From: Thermococci archaeon
Lineage (GTDB): Archaea > Methanobacteriota_B > Thermococci > Thermococcales > Thermococcaceae
DNA: 9,591 bases
Assembly (NCBI GenBank): GCA_003660485.1
Contig: QMUI01000019.1
Location: 1 to 9,591, forward strand
Reading direction: 5' to 3'
A program made the position numbers and the translations under genes. Shown here piece after piece: positions 1 through 6,613 of this stretch. Each line of letters opens with the position of its first letter. Within the stretch, counting starts at the first letter, position 1. The notes under the pieces were generated by a model that saw nothing but the letters and a program-made list of their open reading frames with translations, made no database searches and was not told the origin of the DNA.

Positions 1-1208
1 GCCAATCCAACTTCAACCTGGAAGGGTATACCCCCTGCATATACCTTCGGGGGCCTCGTTATCGCCGTCACGAACTCCGGCCTTAAAATCGCCTTGAGAC
101 CCTTCTCGATGTTTTCCTCCCCAATGGGTCTCAAGCCATGGGTTGGTGGTGCCAGGAACTTCATCAGCTTGAATGCCTCAACTATTTCCTCCGCCTCATG
201 CCAAGTAAGCTTTTCTGGAGGTTTCTCCATGATCTTAGCTACCTGTTCTACGATCTTCTTCCACTTTCTGCCAAAGGACTTGAGAACGGCATCTACCTCT
301 CCCCTGACTAACCTTTCGTACAGCTGTTCCCTGATATCCTTCCTATCTTCTGACTTTATCAGCCTAAGGGCGGCTATGTACTTTATTAGCTCGTCGATTT
401 TCTTATCGCTGATCCTTGAGAATTCAGAAACTAGGAATCTCCTAACGCTACTCCTCTTGCTTCTATGAGCCATTGTGTAAACATCGTCCGTCATTACTCC
501 CTTTGGATGGGGCTTCATCTCCACGGGAGGTTCGGGAATTTCGTCACTTGACCTTGGGAATACGATCAACTTTCCATCAGGCTCAATGAGCTCTATATGG
601 GCGTGAGGATTTGCTATTGCCGTAAGTTTCAAATACCAATAAACACCCTGCTTTGAGCGGACGTACTTTACGTCCTTAACTTCAAGCTCTATTCTCGTCC
701 CCCTCCAGCCCCTGGGATTCGGATGCTTGATCTTCTTCACAATCTTACCCTCATTTTTCTGGACATCTATCTTGACCCATGCCTCAACGATATCTCCGCC
801 GGTAGACGTGATTACTCTAGTAGCTTTGCCGCTCGTTATCTGAGCGAACATTACCGCTCCAGAGATACCTATACCCTGCTGTCCCCTGCTCTGAATGTTC
901 CTGTGAGCCTTAGTTCCCGCAAGCATCTTACCGAAGACGTGGGGGATGTAATCCTCAGGAATCCCAGGACCGTTGTCCTCAACTATCACCTTATAGTGCT
1001 CCTTCCCAAGCTCCTCAATCTCGACCCTAATGTAAGGGAGTATTCCGGCCTCTTCACATGCATCAAGAGAGTTTGTTACCGCCTCGTGTATTATTGTTGT
1101 CAGCGATCTAACCTTGCCAGTGTAACCAAGCATTGCCGCGTTCCTTCTGAAGAACTCGCTTACGCTTTGAACCTTAAACTCCTTAAATAGATCCCTTGCT
1201 TCCGCCAT
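1..1208 (-). CDS. top6B: DNA topoisomerase VI subunit B, 5' part (gene continues past the left edge)
   Basis: This is the ATPase subunit of the type IIB topoisomerase, which with Top6A (the DNA-cleaving subunit) relaxes and decatenates DNA by ATP-dependent double-strand passage. About 402 N-terminal residues lie in the window. The GHKL ATP-binding fold is clear: an N-box with HEAVTNSLDA (residues 41-50; Glu42 is the expected general base and Asn46 the Mg ligand), EDNGPGIP (77-84), and the glycine-rich lid SRGQQGIGISG (107-117). The following H2TH region and the start of the transducer domain continue to the edge, so roughly the last quarter to third is missing. The ATG is preceded by GAGGTG about 5 bases upstream, and only 9 bases separate it from the stop of the KH-protein gene, so it is the fourth visible cistron of the aIF1A operon. 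Family knowledge predicts top6A next, outside the window. The reading frame is intact throughout. Confidence 0.96.
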   Translation of the reverse strand, partial: MAEARDLFKEFKVQSVSEFFRRNAAMLGYTGKVRSLTTIIHEAVTNSLDACEEAGILPYIRVEIEELGKEHYKVIVEDNGPGIPEDYIPHVFGKMLAGTKAHRNIQSRGQQGIGISGAVMFAQITSGKATRVITSTGGDIVEAWVKIDVQKNEGKIVKKIKHPNPRGWRGTRIELEVKDVKYVRSKQGVYWYLKLTAIANPHAHIELIEPDGKLIVFPRSSDEIPEPPVEMKPHPKGVMTDDVYTMAHRSKRSSVRRFLVSEFSRISDKKIDELIKYIAALRLIKSEDRKDIREQLYERLVRGEVDAVLKSFGRKWKKIVEQVAKIMEKPPEKLTWHEAEEIVEAFKLMKFLAPPTHGLRPIGEENIEKGLKAILRPEFVTAITRPPKVYAGGIPFQVEVGL

Positions 1209-1217
1209 ATCTACACC

Positions 1218-1886
1218 TCACAGGTTTTCATAATACATGGCACTCTCAAGTTCGAGATCTTTCTTCCTTCTCTCTAGGTATCTGTAGACCGTTCCATGAG
1301 GGGATCCTCTAGCAAGCTTCTCTATTGCCGTCTTTGCAATTTCTATCTGAATTGGGTTGCCAATTATTGCCACGGTTTTCCCGTAGACGCTTACGCTCGC
1401 CCCGCTCATCTCTTCGATTATCTGCCTTGTTCTACCTTTCCTGCCAATTATCCTACCCCTAACCCTGGGGAGGGCGTTTTTCTCGTTGCCGATAATTATG
1501 TCGGTGAGGTTTATTATCTCGAGGTACTCCCCTTCATTTAGTAGCCTGAAGGCCCTCTCCGGGGAGAACCCCCTTCCAATAGCTAAAACAATGTCCCTCG
1601 CCTTCCAAACGGCGAGAGGATCGTCAGTCTCCTTTGTTGAGGTTATCCAAACCTCCCCCGTCTCGCTATCTACCTCGATCTTTGTCTTAGTTCTCCTCTC
1701 AATTTCCCTTTTAGTGCTACCCTTCTTTCCTATAAGGACAGCGATTCTCTCCTTGGGTATCTTAACGTACTCTTCCTGCTTGAAGAACTCCTCCCATTCC
1801 TCATCCTCTTCATCCTTAACGATCTCACCGTCCTTGGTTACCTTCTCATACCTTTTCATAAGCTCCTCAAATTCCTTCTCTCCCAT
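1218..1886 (-). CDS. Two-KH-domain RNA-binding protein, archaeal Dim2/Pno1 homologue
   Basis: The 222-residue protein has two KH domains. The first spans about residues 39-105 with the GxxG loop GKKG (53-56), and the second about 118-195 with GRKG (148-151) inside GRIIGRKGRTRQ. An acidic N-terminal stretch (residues 21-39, many Glu and Asp) precedes KH1, and a charged tail (ERRKKDLELES) ends the protein. Architecture and length match archaeal relatives of eukaryotic Dim2/Pno1/Krr1. These bind the 3' end region of small-subunit rRNA during maturation, and an archaeal homologue has been studied bound to aIF2 alpha. A direct role in 16S 3'-end processing here is inferred. The ATG has GGGTGAT upstream, and the gene overlaps the 3' end of the RIO1 gene by 31 bases, which suggests translational coupling. 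Its position next to RIO1 supports the ribosome-assembly role. Confidence 0.9.
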   Translation of the reverse strand: MGEKEFEELMKRYEKVTKDGEIVKDEEDEEWEEFFKQEEYVKIPKERIAVLIGKKGSTKREIERRTKTKIEVDSETGEVWITSTKETDDPLAVWKARDIVLAIGRGFSPERAFRLLNEGEYLEIINLTDIIIGNEKNALPRVRGRIIGRKGRTRQIIEEMSGASVSVYGKTVAIIGNPIQIEIAKTAIEKLARGSPHGTVYRYLERRKKDLELESAMYYENL

Positions 1887-2659
1887 AATTCATCACCCGC
1901 TAACTCGCGGAACTTTTCCTCAGGATCCTCAACGCTCACACCTTTTTTACCAAAGTAGTTGATTATATTCCTGATATCCCTGTACAATAGAGTTAGGCTC
2001 ATTCTGTTTCTCTTAACAGTTGCCTGGGACCAGTCTATTATCACAGGCTCGTTCCAAATGAGTACGTTGTATTCGCTTAGATCTCCATGAACCATATCTC
2101 CCCTCTTCCATAACTTTTCTATGGCGCCCATTGTGAAATCATAGAGTTCTTCAAAGTCCTCAATCTCTAAATCCTTTTCAACATCCTTTAATCTCGGGGC
2201 GGGCATTTCATCTCCAATGTATTCCATAATCAAAATGTTATTGCGAAAGGCTATTGGTTCCGGAGCCCTAATGGCGTACTTCATTGCTCTCTGTAGGTTT
2301 TTGAACTCTCTCCTTGTCCATACGAACACGAGCTTCCTGATATCCTTAGGGAGGTAGCCAATCCTGGGATCAGCCGCGAGGTATTCCCATATCCTTCTGA
2401 ACTCCGTTGTATATGTCCTGTATATTTTTACGGCAATTCTATTTCCTTTAGCGTCGTAGCCTACAAACACATTTGCCTCCTTGCCCGTGCTTAAGACACC
2501 ATATAGCCTCTCTATCTTCCCCTTTCTGTAAAAGTAACTTATCGTTTCAACGGTTGTTCTGTCAAAAACCTCGCTGAAGATTTTAAAGAGCTCGCTATCC
2601 TTCTCCCTCTTTTCTGTAAGGCCAAGCACCTCTGCAATTTCCCTATCAAGCCTCTCCAT
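1856..2659 (-). CDS. rio1: RIO1-type serine/threonine protein kinase (ATPase)
   Basis: The 267-residue atypical kinase carries the hallmarks of the RIO family: the flexible nucleotide loop STGKEANVF (residues 57-65), the ATP-contacting lysine in AVKIY (Lys78), the catalytic loop VHGDLSEYN (190-198, Asp193 and Asn198), and the metal-binding IIDWSQA (207-213, Asp209). STGKEANVF together with IDWSQA, and the absence of a visible winged-helix domain in the short N-terminus, point to RIO1 rather than RIO2. In eukaryotes Rio1 acts in the last steps of 40S maturation by an ATPase-linked release mechanism; a similar role on the archaeal 30S subunit is inferred. The ATG at 2659 lies 6 bases after the aIF1A stop and has GTGATGAG upstream. 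The last ten or so codons overlap the start of the KH-protein gene in another frame, so the tail sequence (WERRNLRSL) is partly constrained by that gene. Confidence 0.95.
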   Translation of the reverse strand: MERLDREIAEVLGLTEKREKDSELFKIFSEVFDRTTVETISYFYRKGKIERLYGVLSTGKEANVFVGYDAKGNRIAVKIYRTYTTEFRRIWEYLAADPRIGYLPKDIRKLVFVWTRREFKNLQRAMKYAIRAPEPIAFRNNILIMEYIGDEMPAPRLKDVEKDLEIEDFEELYDFTMGAIEKLWKRGDMVHGDLSEYNVLIWNEPVIIDWSQATVKRNRMSLTLLYRDIRNIINYFGKKGVSVEDPEEKFRELAGDELWERRNLRSL

Positions 2660-2665
2660 AGCTCA

Positions 2666-3007
2666 TCACTCTAGCAGTAAGGAGCCACCGGTCAGGAATT
2701 CCTGAGTTATCTTACCCTTCCTTAGTAGCCAATCTACTTGAGTCTGGGTGTACCTATAGACAATGTCTCCCCTCTTATCACTCTGAACTGGCCATGGTTG
2801 AACTATCACAAGATCACCAACCCTAATCCAGACTCTCCTCCTGAGCTTTCCTGGGATCCTACACCTTCTGACCTTTCCATCCTCGCACCTAACGTCCATC
2901 CATCCCGCACCCAATGCCTGCTCGACGACACCAAACAGCTGATTTCCCTCTGGAAGCGGAACCCTTATGACCTCTTCACCTTCAACCTTCCTCTCTTTTT
3001 TAGGCAT
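2666..3007 (-). CDS. eif1A: Translation initiation factor aIF1A
   Basis: The 113-residue protein is the archaeal counterpart of eIF1A and bacterial IF1. It binds the A site of the small subunit and helps start-codon selection. A basic N-terminus (MPKKERK) is followed by an OB fold from about residue 20 to 90 that contains [31 protein letters not shown] and [10 protein letters not shown], all typical of the family; length is normal. The start is chosen at the ATG at 3005-3007 because GGAGGTGA lies at 3015-3022, the right distance upstream. Two in-frame alternatives, ATG at 3011-3013 and GTG at 3014-3016, touch or overlap that ribosome binding site and would add only two or three residues. This is the first gene of the minus-strand operon and faces sppA across a divergent promoter region. 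Confidence 0.96.
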   Translation of the reverse strand: MPKKERKVEGEEVIRVPLPEGNQLFGVVEQALGAGWMDVRCEDGKVRRCRIPGKLRRRVWIRVGDLVIVQPWPVQSDKRGDIVYRYTQTQVDWLLRKGKITQEFLTGGSLLLE

Positions 3008-3014
3008 GAGCATC

Positions 3015-3022
3015 ACCTCCTG
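3015..3022 (-). promoter_or_regulatory. Ribosome binding site of aIF1A that decides its start
   Basis: On the minus strand the sequence GGAGGTGA is an almost full-length match to the 3' end of archaeal 16S rRNA. It sits 7 bases before the ATG at 3007, and it overlaps or abuts the two upstream in-frame start codons, which excludes them as likely starts. Confidence 0.8.
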
Positions 3023-3028
3023 ATTTTT

Positions 3029-3080
3029 TGCAAAAATTTTTCCACATACACCTTAAATAGCAACTTTAAAAATTTTTGCA
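3029..3080. repeat. 13-bp perfect inverted repeat in the divergent aIF1A/sppA promoter region
   Basis: TGCAAAAATTTTT at 3029-3041 and its exact reverse complement AAAAATTTTTGCA at 3068-3080 are separated by 26 bases. The arm centres are about 39 bp apart. The left arm covers the predicted start of the aIF1A transcript and the right arm lies just upstream of its TATA candidate. A shorter related word, TGCAAAAAT, recurs at 3131-3139 and overlaps the sppA start codon. The arrangement could be a pair of operator half-sites. AT-rich DNA produces A/T runs by chance, but the GC-anchored ends make chance less likely. Confidence 0.6.
3053..3059 (-). promoter_or_regulatory. Probable TATA box for the aIF1A-RIO1-KH-top6B operon
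   Basis: The minus strand reads TATTTAA here. A transcription start about 26 bases downstream would fall near 3030 and give a leader of roughly 23 bases that includes the ribosome binding site. A second candidate, TTTTTAAAG at 3064-3072, would place the start near 3042. Which one is used cannot be decided by eye. Both lie between or beside the arms of the inverted repeat at 3029-3080. Confidence 0.5.
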
Positions 3081-3094
3081 TAAGATTTGGAAGG

Positions 3095-3102
3095 TATATA
3101 AA
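3095..3102 (+). promoter_or_regulatory. TATA box of the sppA operon
   Basis: TATATAAA is a near-ideal archaeal TATA box preceded by the purine-rich GGAAGG, which fits a BRE position. Transcription would start close to 3124, giving a leader of about 14 bases that holds the strong ribosome binding site GGAGGTG at 3126-3132, 5 bases before the ATG at 3138. Confidence 0.75.
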
Positions 3103-3137
3103 GGAGGGAGCCACGATAAAAAGTTGGAGGTGCAAAA

Positions 3138-4130
3138 ATGACAAATGGGATCTGGAAATATCTCACATTTATCTTAGTGTTGATTCTTGGATTCTCGGCA
3201 GTAGCAAACGTTCTCCTCTATATGCAGATTGGAGCTCTTAAATCATGCAATCAAACCCTGCCTCAGGTTCAAGTTGGTAGCTTAAATCAAACGACAAATG
3301 AAACCCTCCTCCTAAAGTTAAAAATAGAGGAGATGAAAAATGAAATTGAATATTTGAAATCTCTGATATCTCAAGGAAAAGAGCAGGCCAATATCAGCAT
3401 TGCTATTGTTCCAATCTTTGGGCCGGTAGATGACCAGCTCGCCCTACACATTGTGAAAATAATCCGAGAAATACGTGAAAACTCTTCAATTGGAGGAGTT
3501 CTTCTCTGGATAGAGAGCCCGGGAGGAATGGCTGGACCTGTTAGGATAGTATATGAAGAACTAAAAAAGTTAAGTTACCTTAAGCCAATAGTTGCATACT
3601 CTGGAGGATATATGGATTCGGGGGCGTACTACATAGCATGTGCCGCAAATAAGATAGTTGCAGATCCCTTGGCGGAGGTAGGTAGTATAGGAGTCGTATA
3701 TGTCCACTTCAATGCCGAGAAGTACTACGAGATGAACGGAATAAAGGTCGAGGTGTTCAAAACAGGACCATATAAAGATATGGGAGCCGATTGGAGAGAT
3801 TTAACACCAGAGGAGAGGGAAATGATTAAAAATCAGATAGAGATGTACTTTAATGAATTCCTGAACGTTGTTAGTGAAGGGAGAAACATGACTATAAACG
3901 AAACTAGGAAATATGCAGATGGGAGAGTATGGTTTGCAAAAGACGTGAAAGGATCGCTAGTAGATGAAACGGGAGATCTTGACTCAGCAATAAGAGCACT
4001 ACTCAAGTTGATGAACGTAACATCTGCAAAAGTTGTAATGTTTGATTCTAAACCCCAGGAATTTGAAATATCGGAAAGTGCAACCCTCTATATGCCGGCG
4101 AACTATATTTACCCCTACATAAAGGGGTGA
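3138..4130 (+). CDS. sppA: Signal peptide peptidase SppA, membrane-anchored serine protease
   Basis: The 330-residue protein cleaves leftover signal peptides in or near the membrane using a Ser/Lys dyad. One N-terminal hydrophobic segment (about residues 8-28) acts as an anchor. Next comes a polar, helix-prone stretch rich in Glu and Lys (about 57-80) that may form a coiled coil, then the ClpP/crotonase-like protease core from about 86. The catalytic serine is Ser161 in GGYMDSGAYY and the general-base lysine is Lys213 in TGPYKDMG. These sit one residue before Ser162 and Lys214 of the characterised Thermococcus kodakarensis SppA, which has nearly the same length. The substrate-strand region ESPGG (126-130) is present. 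The ATG follows GGAGGTG and a clear TATA box. It is first in an operon with a 150-residue unknown protein and an AI-2E-family membrane protein. Several NxT/NxS sequons (N38QT, N54ET, N250MT) occur; whether they are glycosylated is unknown. Confidence 0.95.
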   Translation: MTNGIWKYLTFILVLILGFSAVANVLLYMQIGALKSCNQTLPQVQVGSLNQTTNETLLLKLKIEEMKNEIEYLKSLISQGKEQANISIAIVPIFGPVDDQLALHIVKIIREIRENSSIGGVLLWIESPGGMAGPVRIVYEELKKLSYLKPIVAYSGGYMDSGAYYIACAANKIVADPLAEVGSIGVVYVHFNAEKYYEMNGIKVEVFKTGPYKDMGADWRDLTPEEREMIKNQIEMYFNEFLNVVSEGRNMTINETRKYADGRVWFAKDVKGSLVDETGDLDSAIRALLKLMNVTSAKVVMFDSKPQEFEISESATLYMPANYIYPYIKG

Positions 4131-4134
4131 GAGC

Positions 4135-4587
4135 GTGCAGTGTGAAGAGAAGCTCGAAGTCTTTGAGAATGGATTCAAAGACGAAAAATGTAATGTCGAG
4201 GTTCGGGTGCTTGGGGGAGACGGGAGGAAGGTACTGTTAGCCCTGATCTATGAGATGTACCTTCCGGAGTACGGACCGGAGTATGTGTATCCTTTTGAAT
4301 GTGCAAAGGAGTTCTGGGGAATCTACATGGATCCCTCAGAAATAGAAGGGGAAGAGGTCAAATTAAAGCCAATAAAATTCATGACAGATCAAGTAAGACA
4401 GAAGATAGAGGGCATGATCAAAGAGCTGAACGTTAATGTTGATGTAGAGAATGCAGAGATATACAAGACCAAAGAGGGCTATCTAGTTGTGAGCAAGAAC
4501 TTCATCCTCGATCCAAAGGGGAGGCTGTTTGTATTTAACAAGCCCTCCTTAGCGAAGCAAATACTGAAGTACATCTGGAAGTGGTAG
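4135..4587 (+). CDS. Uncharacterised 150-residue protein in the sppA operon
   Basis: I do not recognise this protein. It has no signal peptide or membrane segment and looks like a small soluble alpha/beta protein, with alternating hydrophobic strands such as [10 protein letters not shown] (21-30) and [11 protein letters not shown] (115-125). Three cysteines (Cys3, Cys19, Cys56) do not form a CxxC motif. An aromatic, proline-rich centre ([22 protein letters not shown], residues 41-62, here cited only as a region) and a basic aromatic C-terminus (KYIWKW) are distinctive. Translation starts at GTG, 4 bases after the sppA stop, with GGGGTGA just upstream that also contains that stop. Its end overlaps the start of the next gene. 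This arrangement implies co-translation with SppA and the AI-2E-family protein, so a membrane-related job is possible but is only inferred from context. Codon use and composition look like the neighbours. Confidence 0.85.
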   Translation: MQCEEKLEVFENGFKDEKCNVEVRVLGGDGRKVLLALIYEMYLPEYGPEYVYPFECAKEFWGIYMDPSEIEGEEVKLKPIKFMTDQVRQKIEGMIKELNVNVDVENAEIYKTKEGYLVVSKNFILDPKGRLFVFNKPSLAKQILKYIWKW

Positions 4588-5606
4588 GATTGGAGAGAGA
4601 AAAGATAGTTTGGGCCGCTTTAGTTGCCATAATTCTTTTTCTTGTCTGGAAGACATTAAAGGAGTTGATAACCCCCATAGTATTTGGGATAGCCGCAACT
4701 TACATAGCTTACCCCTTCTACGTAAAGCTAGCCAACAAAGTTGGGAGGAGATTGGGCCTACTTATCGTTTTATCCGTAATTTCCCTCCTCTCGATTTTAT
4801 TCCTAATTGGAGTTGCCCTCTGGATAACAGACGTACTTAAAAACCTTTACACATATCTTGATGCCTTTTTCTCTTGGCTTGGAACGCTTAAGGTTCCCAG
4901 GGCCCTTTCATCTCTGTTCGATGCTATAGCCACAAGTTTTCCAGAAAAATTAAGGAGCATGTTGCTTCAATATACCCTCTCACTTCCAAAACTTGCACTT
5001 CAACTTATAGTTTTCCTTGCAGTTTTTTATGCGACCCTAACTAACGCAGATTTCCTAGCAAAGGAAGTTCATGAACTGCTCCCCTCAACAAACAGGGAAA
5101 TTGGCGAGAGAATGCTCTCAAAAGTTCGAGATACCGTTGATGCAATACTTAAAACATGGCTCTTCTTCAGCATAGCGAAGGGGTTCTTCCTCTCCATCGG
5201 GTTCTATATTTTCAAACTCAGCAATGCTGCTGGTTCAATAGCTGCAGGCATCTTATGTGTAATCTTAGAGCTCCTACCATTTATGGGCGGATGGATAATG
5301 TGGCTAATAGGGGCAATGCTACTCTGGCATAGGTCCCCTTGGATGGCAGTGCTCTTTGCTGTTTATGGATTTATTACGATATCTCCACTGCCAGACTACA
5401 CAATAAAGCCGAAATTAACTAGAGGTAGAGCAAAGGTTAGTTCTGTAGTAGCCTTAGTGGGAATATTTGGAGGAGTAATGGCCTTTGGGGCAGTTGGGAT
5501 AATCCTAGGGCCGATAGCCATAGGGCTTCTTTTTGCATTGATAGAAGTTTGGAAAGAGTATAAAACTAAACAACCTTCCAAAGCTCATCAGTCTCAGGAC
5601 GCTTAA
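4581..5606 (+). CDS. AI-2E family (UPF0118) integral membrane transporter-like protein
   Basis: The 341-residue protein is a polytopic membrane protein. Hydrophobic segments lie at about residues 9-24, 28-47, 57-82, 137-153, 193-212, 216-250 (probably two), 256-271 and 288-322 (probably two). The family signature regions are visible: [15 protein letters not shown] (231-245), a polar [15 protein letters not shown] (271-285), and the glycine-rich [19 protein letters not shown] (293-311). Bacterial members include TqsA, an AI-2 exporter, and Na+/H+ antiporters. The substrate in archaea is not known and AI-2 transport should not be assumed. The start is uncertain: GTG at 4581 overlaps the previous stop, while TTG at 4590 has the purine-rich GTGGTAGG nearer the usual spacing. 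The C-terminal tail overlaps the HypE-like gene on the opposite strand by 41 bases. Confidence 0.88.
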   Translation: MVGLEREKIVWAALVAIILFLVWKTLKELITPIVFGIAATYIAYPFYVKLANKVGRRLGLLIVLSVISLLSILFLIGVALWITDVLKNLYTYLDAFFSWLGTLKVPRALSSLFDAIATSFPEKLRSMLLQYTLSLPKLALQLIVFLAVFYATLTNADFLAKEVHELLPSTNREIGERMLSKVRDTVDAILKTWLFFSIAKGFFLSIGFYIFKLSNAAGSIAAGILCVILELLPFMGGWIMWLIGAMLLWHRSPWMAVLFAVYGFITISPLPDYTIKPKLTRGRAKVSSVVALVGIFGGVMAFGAVGIILGPIAIGLLFALIEVWKEYKTKQPSKAHQSQDA

Positions 5607-6543
5607 GGGGTCTCTCAACACCATCTTCTATAATAACCCTCTTCTTCTCAGCCAAGAACTCCCCTATTATGCTGGCGTTTATTCCTTTAGCCAACAACTT
5701 CTCCACCAAAACCTTAGCATGATCCCTCGGCACTGAAACCAAGAGGGAGCCAGAACTTATCAATGCCAAGGGGTCGAGATCGTAAAAGGCGCATATTTTC
5801 TTAGTCTCTTCCCTTACTATGACCTTATTGGCGAAAATCCTGAAGCCCAAGTCGCCTACATCTGCCATTTCATGCAAGCCATTTGCAATTCCACCCTCAG
5901 TAGGATCATGCATTGCCGTAGCGAATTCCCTTGCTATCAATGCCTCTCTGACCACACTTATTTCATAGATGTAGGCCTTCGCTCTTTCAACGAAATCCCT
6001 GCCAAAGATAGATCTCAGCTCTTCCTCCCTCTCATGAGCTATTATTGAAGTCCCCTCAATCCCGGCTCCCTTGGTAAGGATTATAGCATCGCCGGGCCTT
6101 GGCCTTGGAATAACTAACTTCTCCTTCTCAACTTCTCCAAGCATTGTTCCCACGACTATGGGCTTCTTTAACCCAGGAGTAACTTCTGTATGCCCTCCAA
6201 CGATTGCTATTCCCATTTCCTGGGCCACTTCCTTTATCTCCCCCATAATATTTCTCACGAGGTCAATGTCAGCTCCCTCAGGCAGGAGGATGGTAACCAA
6301 AAACCACTTAGGCATGGCACCAAAGGTTGCAACGTCGTTTGCATTAACGTGAATTGCATAGAATCCAATCCTGTCTTCAGCCCCCGTGATTGGATCGGTA
6401 GATGCAACAAGAACGTAATCACCAAAATCTATGGCAGTAGCATCTATCCCAACCCCAGGGCCAACTATAACCTTATCACCATGCTCCAGTCCCCTGAGTA
6501 TAACGTCGTTCAAGATTTCAGGAGGAACTTTTCCCACCAGCAT
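5566..6543 (-). CDS. HypE-like AIR synthase/PurM-family ATP-binding protein
   Basis: The 325-residue protein belongs to the PurM/HypE/SelD/ThiL superfamily, which dimerises and phosphorylates or dehydrates small groups with ATP. Typical features, numbered from the start used here, are GKVPPEIL at the N-terminus (residues 4-11), the TDP segment near residue 70, the [10 protein letters not shown] helix start near residue 90, [11 protein letters not shown] near 140, [12 protein letters not shown] in the C-terminal domain, and [12 protein letters not shown]. True HypE ends in a Pro-Arg-Ile-Cys tail whose cysteine carries the carbamoyl/cyanide group. This protein instead ends in DELWKVV with no cysteine, so a HypE role in hydrogenase maturation is unlikely; it fits the HypE-like group often annotated as AIR synthase family (COG1973). 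The start is set at ATG 6541-6543 because GGGGGG lies 6-11 bases upstream. An in-frame ATG at 6598-6600 would add 19 residues but lacks a ribosome binding site. No hydrogenase or purine gene is adjacent. Confidence 0.85.
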   Translation of the reverse strand: MLVGKVPPEILNDVILRGLEHGDKVIVGPGVGIDATAIDFGDYVLVASTDPITGAEDRIGFYAIHVNANDVATFGAMPKWFLVTILLPEGADIDLVRNIMGEIKEVAQEMGIAIVGGHTEVTPGLKKPIVVGTMLGEVEKEKLVIPRPRPGDAIILTKGAGIEGTSIIAHEREEELRSIFGRDFVERAKAYIYEISVVREALIAREFATAMHDPTEGGIANGLHEMADVGDLGFRIFANKVIVREETKKICAFYDLDPLALISSGSLLVSVPRDHAKVLVEKLLAKGINASIIGEFLAEKKRVIIEDGVERPLKRPETDELWKVV

Positions 6544-6573
6544 TTCATTCCCCCCATAAGGAAGAATGCGAAC

Positions 6574-6584
6574 GGTTATTAACC
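6574..6584. promoter_or_regulatory. Palindromic AT-rich element between the HypE-like and DUF89 genes
   Basis: GGTTATTAACC is an 11-base palindrome centred on 6579. It lies 35-36 bases from both start codons (6543 minus strand, 6614 plus strand). The TTATTAA core could serve as a weak TATA box in both directions, or the whole element could be an operator. No better TATA box is visible in this 70-base gap. Confidence 0.35.
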
Positions 6585-6613
6585 TATCCCATAACTCCAT
6601 CCAGGGTGATAAA

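Noticed and set aside
94..468. Plus-strand open frame of 124 codons, Ser- and Leu-rich
   Set aside because: It is the reverse complement of top6B. The Ser/Leu/Phe-rich composition is the usual product of reading a Lys/Glu-rich gene backwards.
723..1190. Plus-strand open frame of 155 codons opposite top6B
   Set aside because: It lies wholly antisense to the GHKL ATPase motifs of Top6B, has no ribosome binding site or promoter, and its translation shows no family pattern.
2738..3241. Plus-strand open frame of 167 codons across the aIF1A gene and the divergent promoter
   Set aside because: It runs antisense through aIF1A, through two TATA candidates and into sppA in a wrong frame, so it cannot be a real gene here.
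4581..5606. Annotation as an autoinducer-2 exporter with a quorum-sensing role
   Set aside because: The family name comes from one bacterial member. Other members are ion antiporters, and nothing in the window suggests AI-2 metabolism.
5566..6543. Annotation as hydrogenase maturation protein HypE
   Set aside because: The C-terminal Pro-Arg-Ile-Cys tail needed for HypE chemistry is missing, and no other hyp or hydrogenase gene is in the window.
6566..6613. N-terminal extension of the DUF89 protein from an upstream ATG
   Set aside because: The extension has no ribosome binding site and covers the divergent promoter region, while the ATG at 6614 has GGGTGAT upstream and begins the family-typical cysteine motif.
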